The position numbers were made by a program, and so were the translations under genes. Below the pieces are notes generated by a model. That model made no database searches, had not been told where the DNA came from, and saw only the letters and a list, made by a program, of their open reading frames with translations. A DNA stretch of 64,000 bases from Aurantiochytrium sp. KH105. Taxonomy: Eukaryota > Sar > Bigyra > Thraustochytrida > Thraustochytriidae. This document shows positions 57,658 to 64,000 of the stretch, one piece after another. The number at the start of each line of letters is the position of its first letter. The stretch's first letter is position 1. Location of the stretch: NCBI GenBank assembly GCA_003116975.1, contig BGKB01000005.1, positions 439,880-503,879 on the forward strand, written 5' to 3'.

Positions 57658-59116
57658 GTTGACCTTGTGGTTTGTTTGTTCTGCCGTCGGTTCGGTTCTG
57701 CCCGTTTAAGAATAAACCTCTAACGAAGCGGCGAACCAGACAGCTCGACTCGGCACTCCTCCGGTCAGCGCCTTTTCCCCAAGAGAATCTTTTGACGCTG
57801 TTGCGGCCTGACGCGCGCAAAGCTTCTTGGTTATCACCACGTGCTACGGACTTGGTGTCTTCCTCGACGATCGTTCGCGATCGTGTCTAAAAAAAAAAAA
57901 AAAAAAGAGTGAAAAAAGACGTGAAGTTTGAGTAGTATCCAAAAGAGAACGTTTAGAACGCGATAAACTGGAAGCTATCTTGATTTTCCACTTTTCCAAG
58001 TGATCACAAGTGTATCATATCCTTGTTTTTCTATTATAAACAGTGGTACAAGTCCCCTATAGGATCTCGGAAGATCCCCTTTCACGGAGAATTAGTTTGT
58101 TGCGCTTTTTGCGGCAAATACCTCACTCAATGCCCCGAGTGAATCGCCACTGGCTGGTAGCGGGCGCAGTGGAGGCCGCAGCGGGAAGCCAGTCTCCGGC
58201 GCAGGTCTCGCGGGGCACAGAGTCGGCTCCAGTTCCTCCGAGTGGAGCGGATCAGTATGGCGAAGCGCGCAGTGGAGCGTGAGGGCGGTTTCGGCAAGTT
58301 TGCAGAAAGTTTCCGGACCAACGAGTTGCAAGAATCCCGCACAGGACCCCGCGCGTCGCGGAGCCGGCGCGAGGCGCGGGTGGCGACGGGTCCGGCAGGG
58401 TCCGCACGGAGACTAGGCGCGAAGCAGGGGCGGGCGCCAAGGCAGCAGAGCCGAGTCGAGCACGGAGCGGGCAGCGGCGCGGCGCACGCGGCGGCACGGC
58501 ACGGCGAGGCGAGGCGAGGCGAGGCGGGCGAGGCGCGCGAGGCGCGGCGCGAGGCGCGGCGAGGCGGCGCGAGGCGCGCAGGCGCGGCCCTCGGTCGCGC
58601 GGCGGCGGCCCGCGGCGAGGCGCGGCGGCGGCTGCGAGGTTTGAACAGCATCCCTCCAGCCCTTGCTTGCCTGCTTGAGCGTGCCCGGCTTCCGTGCCAG
58701 GTGGACCTTGCGAGGCGTTGCGCGCGAGCGAAGGCGCGCGCGGGCAGGGCGGAGCAGAGCGGCGCGGCGGCGGAGAGGAGAGGAGGCGAGACGCGCGGCG
58801 CGAGGAGACGCGGACGCTCGCTCAGAGCGCGCGCGGACGCCCAGGAGCGGGAGATTAGGCGCGACGCTCGCGAGACGTGGACGGAAAAGCTGGGACAACC
58901 GCTGACAGCGACGGCTCGCAACGCGAGACGCTTGCTCGTCCTTGGATCGCGACGCGTGCGGACGCAGGCGTAGACGCGGGGGAAGCGAGCACGCTCGCTG
59001 TGACGCCTCAATCTTGGAGCGGGAAAAGCTAGAGCTCGCGCATCGATCGATCGAAGGGGGCGTCTCGAAAAAAGCGGGTAACGTTCGGATATTGACACTG
59101 CCGTCGCATCAATACC
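57658..59116. other. Divergent spacer between CC2D1 and GIGYF genes
   Basis: About 1.46 kb. An A-run of about 17 lies at 57889-57905; 57900-58100 is AT-rich; 58490-58830 is extremely CpG-rich with GCGAG units. Compositional open frames of 160-320 codons occur on both strands across 58127-59098 but encode only Arg/Ala-rich sequence. The region should hold both promoters. Confidence 0.55.
58501..58640. repeat. GCGAG/GCGCG simple-repeat block
   Basis: Imperfect GGCGAG and GGCGCGA units in tandem, CpG-dense, upstream of the GIGYF gene. Confidence 0.75.
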
Positions 59117-62100
59117 ATGAAGAACGGAGAGGATGCGGGCAGTGCGTCGGCGGCTGGCGTCGGGACGACGCGCAATAAAATGAAGTTCAAGCCGGGGTGG
59201 TCGGCCGGTGGTGCATCTGGCGGCGCAGCTTCGGTGGGTCTCGTACGATCTTCAAGTCTTTCATCTGGAAGGGCGCTGGCGGCGGCGTCCAGCAGTCATG
59301 CAGGTCCTGGCGCAAGCCTGGCAAACAATGGCGGGGATGCTTCTAGTTCGTTTGGCGCAGGTGTTCCGACGCCGAACGACGCAGTGCCCGCGCCGTCATC
59401 CGCGAAGCCCTATGCATCGATTGGAAAGCAAGGCAACATGCCCCGACCGATCAAGGAGGAAGCGGCGGCAACTAGACTTGCAAGGATTGGCCGCGTGCCG
59501 ACGCCAGGCGCATCTGCCACAGGCGGCAAGCTCACGGAACAAGCCAATCTTTACCAGCAACGATCGAAGTCTCCTCGGGATCCCTCAGTGCATGGTGGCG
59601 CGAATCGAGTCAAGTATTCGCGCGATGAAATGTATTTGTTCAACCCAACCTCTGCGCCGCGACCGGCGTTCCCCTCGTACGTGCCTCCGGCGCTCATTTC
59701 GGATGTTCCGCTCATGACGGCGCAATCGGAGCCCATTGACCGTGATGCTCTTACGGTCAAGTGGCAAGAGGAGACGGAGAAGCGGAATGGCTCGCGCAAC
59801 GCAGTCGGGCTGGGCGGCGATCGTCGCACAGCTATGCCTGCAGGAGTCGCAGGCCAGGGTCGCGGTCGTCGCCTGCCGGAAGGTCTTGGCGGCGTTGCCG
59901 GCAGTGGAAACGTTCAGGAGGGCCCCGGCGGGCCAGCGGGTCGCCGTGGTCCTCACAATCCCGCGTACGGAAATGGGGGCGGGAGCTGGCGTTCCGGCGG
60001 TGCCGGTGGTCCTGGCGGTGGACCTCCACCGCGCGGTGCCGGCGCTGGCGAGGGCGGTCGCTTTGGCAATCTGGGTCGCGGGACAGGACGTGATAATTGG
60101 TCTGGCCAAGAGCGTGGATCTCGTTGGAATGACTATCCGAGCGGTGGCAATGGCAGCGGCCCCGGTGGCGAGCGCGATACGCGACGCTCGGGCGAGGGCG
60201 GTGGTCGATGGGATCGACTCGGACCTCCTTCGGGGCGATCTTTTCCGGATCGTGGCTACGGAGCTGGCGCCACCAATGCCAATGCCCCTGCTGCGGGCGG
60301 CACGCGTGAGGACCGCTGGGGCAGGAACGCAAACTACCGTGAAGGTGGAGCGTTCGGCCCGCGAGGCGGCATGGGCCAGTTCTCTGGTCAACCTCAGCAC
60401 GATGATAACCAGACTGAACTTGTCGACGACCGTGGCACCTTTTCCGAGGAGGCCATGAGTGGCAGCTTTGGTCTGGAAAGTATGGCTGCTGCTGCGTCCA
60501 AATTTCACGAGGAAATGCAGGCGGCTCGCGGCGGCGGCGGCGGCGGCGATGCTTCTTCTTCTTCCGCTGCTCCTGCTGCTACGGCATCTTCTGCCGCTCC
60601 GTCCACCAAGGCGGAAGGTGGTGATGGCAATTTGGAGCAAGGTAGTACCGGCGGCTTCTTTTCCATGCCTGACTCGGGCATGTCGGGCGCTTTGGAAGAG
60701 GGTCTCGAGCAACCGCCCGCCGAAGAGGTAGCGCCCGCGAGTCAAGCGATCGATGGCTCTTCCCTGGGCTTTGGAGGTCCAGGTGGGTTTGGAGCACAAT
60801 CGCATCTTTTGCAGCCGCAGCCATCCGGTTGGGGCCAAAACCCTTGGCTCGAGGCGCAGCATGATCCTACGGGCGGCGTTGGCTCGTTGTCCATGCAAGG
60901 TCACCAATCGTCACAGCAACCTGCTGACCTTTCGGGTGGTCAGAACCGATGGATCGTGCCGCCTGCTGGAGGCAGCGGCGGCAGCATGCCGGGCATGGCC
61001 ATGCAGCCCGCTCCCGCGCCGGGAATGGGCATGCCTACTTCTATGCTCGCGCCTCCACCTGCGCTCTCCAATGAATGGTTTTATCGCGATCCGCAAGGCA
61101 ACGTGCAGGGTCCTTTCAAATCGGAGGAAATGCGTGAGTGGCTTCAGCACGGGTACTTTAACCCGGATCTCCTGGTCCGTCGCGGCCATGGTAACGACCC
61201 TTTTGCCCCGCTCGGACAGCAATTCCCTGATGCTCGCAAGGCGTTTACGGCAGAGGGAGATGCCGAAGTGCAAATGCGCATGCTTCAGCAGCAGCAGCAA
61301 CCGGGCAGCTTTTGGCAAATGGGACAAAACATGCCTCCTCTGCAGCAGCCGCACCTTGGCATGCAGCAGGCCTTTGGTGGCCCGGCCCCCTCGTCTCAAA
61401 ATGATGATGCCCAAGCACGTCTTAAACAGGAGCAGCGTCAAGCCGAAGAACGCGCTCGCGCCGAAAAGGAAAAGGCCGAGTGGGAAGCGCGCGAACGCGA
61501 GCGTCTTGAGCGCGAGCGCCAGGAACGCGAAGAACGCGAGCGTCAAGAGCGTGAACGCGAAGAGGAGCAGAAGCGAAAGGAACAGGAAGATCTCGACCGA
61601 AAGCGTCAAGAGCAAGAGGCCGCCGAGGCCGCGGCGCGTGCCAAGGCAGAGGCCGAGCGTCGTGTCCGGGAGGAGGAAGAAGAGCGCCAGCGCAAGGCTC
61701 AGGAAGAGGAGGAGGCCCGCAAGGCTGCCGCTGCTGCTGCCGCCGCCGCTGCCGCCGCCGCCGCAGAGGAGGAGGAGGAAGCGCGCAGACAACAGCAACT
61801 TCTTTTGCAGCAGCAACAGGAGCAGCAAGCTGCCCTCGAGGCGGAGCGTCTGCGCAAGGCACAGGAAGAACAGGCTCGCATTGAGGAGGAGCGTCGCAAG
61901 GCCGAGGAAAAGCCCGCGTGGGGAGGCGTCTCAAATGCGCCGTCCACAAGTGCTCTTTCCTTGAAGGAGATTCAGGAACTCGAGCAGCGCGAGGCTACGC
62001 GCTCTCGCCCTGAGGGCATGAACCAGTCCATGGCGTCGCGTATTGCACAAGCCGCTGGTGTAGCGGGAGGTCGTCTCAACCTTGCCGCATCGTCCTCGGC

Positions 62101-63070
62101 CCCGCAAGCCTCTTCTCCCCAGAACCAACCTGTGCAACAACCTCGTGCAAGCCCGACTTCGACGCCTCCTGTCGCCCCGGCGAGCCCCGTCGAGAGCAGC
62201 AAGCCTGTGGGCGCCCACGGCGGTACGCTCGACGAGATGAGCGTCGATCTTCGCGCCATGCTTGGCGTGAGCGCGCCGGGTGGTAACAAGCAAAAGAAGT
62301 CGCAAAAGGCGAACACCGCCGCTGCTGCTGCGGCCGCGAGCAAGCCTGCTTGGGGAGGCACACCACCTTCTTCGTCGGGCACTTCGAACCGTTCCCTCAA
62401 GGAGATCCAAGAGGAAGAGGCTCGCCGTGTGGCCGCAGTTCAAAAGCAACAGGCGCTGCTCCTCAAGCAGCAGCAGCAGCAGCAGCAAAAGGCTTTGCAG
62501 CAGCAACAGCAACAGCAAGCCCAATCCCGCGCGCCGCCCGGTTCGTGGGCGAGCACCGCTGCGCAGCCCAGCAACAACAATGGCGACGGATGGACCATCT
62601 CGCATAAGGGCCGCGCGGTGCCTACTGGTACCCCGCAGACCTCGCGCGTTGGCAAGGTCAAGGCCAAGCCTTCTTCTGCCGCTCCTACCGCCGCCGCCCC
62701 TGCTGCAGCGGCTCCTGTTATGCAGCAGCAGTCACATCAACAGGTCGACGAGACCGATGACTTTTTCGAGTCAACCCCGGACAACTTTGGCAAGGAAATG
62801 TCTCGCGACATGCGCAAGTGGTGCGAGGGCCAGGCGCCCAAGATCGGGGCCACGATGACGCTCATCGATTTCTGCTACTCGCTTGAGGATGCCTCGGACA
62901 TTCGCGAAACGCTGCGCGACTACCTTGGGTCTACACCTCTAGTCTCTTCATTTGCAAGTGAATTTATTGCGCGTAAAGGCGGCAAAAAGGGCGGGGATGA
63001 TTTCGGACCCGACGCCGGCTTTCAGACCGCGGGCAAGAAAAAGAATCGCCGCAAGAAGCGCGAAACCTAA
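59117..63070 (+). CDS. GIGYF-type GYF-domain protein (translational repression scaffold)
   Basis: A 1317-residue protein from the ATG at 59117. Near the N-terminus, VKYSRDEMYLF (Tyr167) matches the 4EHP-binding motif of GIGYF proteins, a Tyr-x4-Met-hydrophobic helix. A Gly/Arg-rich RGG-like stretch covers about 240-430. The GYF domain lies at about 652-705: WFYRDPQGNVQGPFKSEEM, then LQHGYFNPDLLVRR, including the proline-pocket residues. A long Glu/Arg/Gln coiled coil with a poly-Ala run follows (about 760-930). The C-terminal 107 residues (WCEGQAPKIG, LRDYLGSTPLVSSFASEFIA, FQTAGKKKNRRKK) match the conserved tail of animal GIGYF1/2. In animals GIGYF-4EHP represses translation of mRNAs with stalled ribosomes or bound repressors. 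The same job is likely here. Confidence 0.92.
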   Translation: MKNGEDAGSASAAGVGTTRNKMKFKPGWSAGGASGGAASVGLVRSSSLSSGRALAAASSSHAGPGASLANNGGDASSSFGAGVPTPNDAVPAPSSAKPYASIGKQGNMPRPIKEEAAATRLARIGRVPTPGASATGGKLTEQANLYQQRSKSPRDPSVHGGANRVKYSRDEMYLFNPTSAPRPAFPSYVPPALISDVPLMTAQSEPIDRDALTVKWQEETEKRNGSRNAVGLGGDRRTAMPAGVAGQGRGRRLPEGLGGVAGSGNVQEGPGGPAGRRGPHNPAYGNGGGSWRSGGAGGPGGGPPPRGAGAGEGGRFGNLGRGTGRDNWSGQERGSRWNDYPSGGNGSGPGGERDTRRSGEGGGRWDRLGPPSGRSFPDRGYGAGATNANAPAAGGTREDRWGRNANYREGGAFGPRGGMGQFSGQPQHDDNQTELVDDRGTFSEEAMSGSFGLESMAAAASKFHEEMQAARGGGGGGDASSSSAAPAATASSAAPSTKAEGGDGNLEQGSTGGFFSMPDSGMSGALEEGLEQPPAEEVAPASQAIDGSSLGFGGPGGFGAQSHLLQPQPSGWGQNPWLEAQHDPTGGVGSLSMQGHQSSQQPADLSGGQNRWIVPPAGGSGGSMPGMAMQPAPAPGMGMPTSMLAPPPALSNEWFYRDPQGNVQGPFKSEEMREWLQHGYFNPDLLVRRGHGNDPFAPLGQQFPDARKAFTAEGDAEVQMRMLQQQQQPGSFWQMGQNMPPLQQPHLGMQQAFGGPAPSSQNDDAQARLKQEQRQAEERARAEKEKAEWEARERERLERERQEREERERQEREREEEQKRKEQEDLDRKRQEQEAAEAAARAKAEAERRVREEEEERQRKAQEEEEARKAAAAAAAAAAAAAAEEEEEARRQQQLLLQQQQEQQAALEAERLRKAQEEQARIEEERRKAEEKPAWGGVSNAPSTSALSLKEIQELEQREATRSRPEGMNQSMASRIAQAAGVAGGRLNLAASSSAPQASSPQNQPVQQPRASPTSTPPVAPASPVESSKPVGAHGGTLDEMSVDLRAMLGVSAPGGNKQKKSQKANTAAAAAAASKPAWGGTPPSSSGTSNRSLKEIQEEEARRVAAVQKQQALLLKQQQQQQQKALQQQQQQQAQSRAPPGSWASTAAQPSNNNGDGWTISHKGRAVPTGTPQTSRVGKVKAKPSSAAPTAAAPAAAAPVMQQQSHQQVDETDDFFESTPDNFGKEMSRDMRKWCEGQAPKIGATMTLIDFCYSLEDASDIRETLRDYLGSTPLVSSFASEFIARKGGKKGGDDFGPDAGFQTAGKKKNRRKKRET

Positions 63071-63724
63071 GAGCAAGCCCAAGCTCTAGTTAGGACTTTA
63101 CCTATTCTCCCATTTTCAAACTCTTTTTTTTTCTCTCCTTCTCTTTTGGTCCCCTCTTATCGTCTCCAAACTTATACCATTCCAAGATGTGACTGCTTTC
63201 GGAGTGTCCATGAGAGCCTTGCGATCGCGACGATGGCGAGAGGTTTTATTCGACGACACATTGGCTTTCCTAATTTTCCGAACTCGATGCAAAACACGTT
63301 GGCAAGGGGTGTTCACACGTGTATAGTATGAGCAAGAGTTCGCAGAGTCCTTCGTCGCCGCCATGAACTTTTGGGTCTTGCGTGCGATGACTGCGCGGTG
63401 CCACACCGCGAAAGCAGAAGAGGCAAGTTGGGTGATGTGCCTTCTTGTGACTTTACCTGAATAGGTACTACACATGCATGACCAACACGACACTTGAAAC
63501 TTTCGTCGTCCGGCCGGTGCAAACCCATTTTGGTTTTCTCGGGTCGTCGTGGCGCGCCGCTGGTGAGACGCAGCCGCGGGCCGCCGACCGCGGGGCCCCG
63601 CGGCTTGCGTCGAGCCAGGCTCGCTCGCCTCACTTGTCCCTCGCCCCGCCTACCCGCGCGCGCGGCCGCGGAGAGCAGCGCAGGCTCTAGCGAGCGGGGA
63701 AGAGCGGGTCCGGGAGAGCGCGAG
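63071..63724. other. Spacer between the GIGYF and flotillin genes
   Basis: About 650 bp carrying the GIGYF 3' flank, with a T-rich tract at 63120-63150, and the flotillin promoter and leader, which is GC-rich from 63540 on. No RNA gene or coding sequence is recognised. Confidence 0.5.
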
Positions 63725-64000
63725 ATGGGGAACTTCGTGACGAGCGGGCCGAACGAGGCCGTCGTCAAGTTCGGGTGCAGGGGCACGAGCATCCACGTGG
63801 GGTCGACGACGTTCCGATGGTGGGTCGTGGAGTCCGTGGAAAGGCTCGACCTGGGCCTGATGACGCTCGAAATTAAAAGTACAGACGCAGAAACGGCCAA
63901 GGGCGTCCGCGTCAATATTACTGGCATCGCCCAGGTCAAGGTGAAGGCCTTTGAACTGCATGAGGACCGCAAGGTGCACAAGCCCAACGAAGAGGCCATC
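63725..64000 (+). CDS. Flotillin (flotillin-2-like), N-terminal 92 residues, cut by window end
   Basis: The frame from the ATG at 63725 stays open to the last base, so only the first 92 residues are present. MGNFVTSGPNEAVVKFGC closely resembles the N-terminus of flotillin-2, where Gly2 is N-myristoylated. Here residue 4 is Phe in place of the palmitoylated Cys. The SPFH/PHB strands follow (MTLEIKSTDAETAKGVRVNI, then TGIAQVKVKA). Flotillins form oligomeric cages on the inner face of plasma and endosomal membranes. The start has an A at -3. The rest of the gene lies outside the window. Confidence 0.88.
   Translation, partial: MGNFVTSGPNEAVVKFGCRGTSIHVGSTTFRWWVVESVERLDLGLMTLEIKSTDAETAKGVRVNITGIAQVKVKAFELHEDRKVHKPNEEAI

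Noticed and set aside
58062-58085. 5S-rRNA-like string GGATCTCGGAAG
   Set aside because: Only about 12 bases match; flanking sequence lacks the rest of the 5S internal promoter and structure.
58127-59098. Frames of 243-323 codons upstream of the GIGYF gene
   Set aside because: Produced by GCGAG-type repeats; low-complexity Arg/Ala sequence only.

Overview
The window is a stretch of eukaryotic nuclear DNA from a protist. It has long, mostly intronless protein genes on both strands. They include single-frame versions of ATM (3160 codons), PRPF6, NAC-alpha, a TTLL ligase, a GIGYF-type GYF protein, a CC2D1-type DM14/C2 protein and the start of a flotillin. Intergenic DNA is GC-rich and full of simple repeats. 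The gene set (TTLL ligase, cyclic-nucleotide-regulated kinase, RPEL protein, peroxisomal cytochrome b5/acyl-CoA dehydrogenases, an aldo-keto reductase/sugar-phosphate-cyclase fusion) suggests a heterotrophic stramenopile such as a thraustochytrid. That placement is inference; no rRNA or mitochondrial gene is present to confirm it. I see no tRNA, rRNA, CRISPR array, insertion sequence or viral gene.

Layout. 1-5.0 kb: the 3' part of PRPF6 (+) converges on a protein kinase with cyclic-nucleotide-binding domains (-). 5.0-12.5 kb: a pyroglutamyl-peptidase I gene (+), then a decayed WD40/COR-like/TIR gene region (-) beside an intact seven-blade WD40 gene that is its paralogue. 12.5-26.4 kb: ATM, a TMEM184/OST-alpha membrane protein, and an 829-residue fusion of an aldo-keto reductase with a sugar-phosphate cyclase (all -). 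26.4-35.2 kb: about 8.75 kb with no supportable gene, very rich in microsatellites. 35.2-45.2 kb: a histidine phosphatase (+), an acidic coiled-coil protein (-), two tandem cytochrome b5/acyl-CoA dehydrogenase genes (-) and a five-repeat RPEL protein (+). 45.2-64 kb: an astacin remnant, NAC-alpha (-), TTLL ligase (+), a GPR180/TMEM145-like seven-span protein (-), a tesmin/LIN54-type CXC protein (+), CC2D1 (-), GIGYF (+) and the N-terminus of a flotillin-2-like protein (+, runs off the end).

The genes do not form one pathway. Most are housekeeping: splicing, DNA-damage signalling, translation quality control, tubulin modification and endosomal sorting. The most novel locus is the AKR/sugar-phosphate-cyclase fusion at 23943-26432. 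Its cyclase half keeps the catalytic residues and looks closest to the 2-deoxy-scyllo-inosose synthase branch, and the AKR tetrad is intact. One polypeptide could therefore both make and reduce a deoxy-inosose to a quercitol-type cyclitol. Its strong codon bias suggests high expression, which fits a compatible-solute pathway in a marine protist. This is a hypothesis that the sequence supports but cannot prove.
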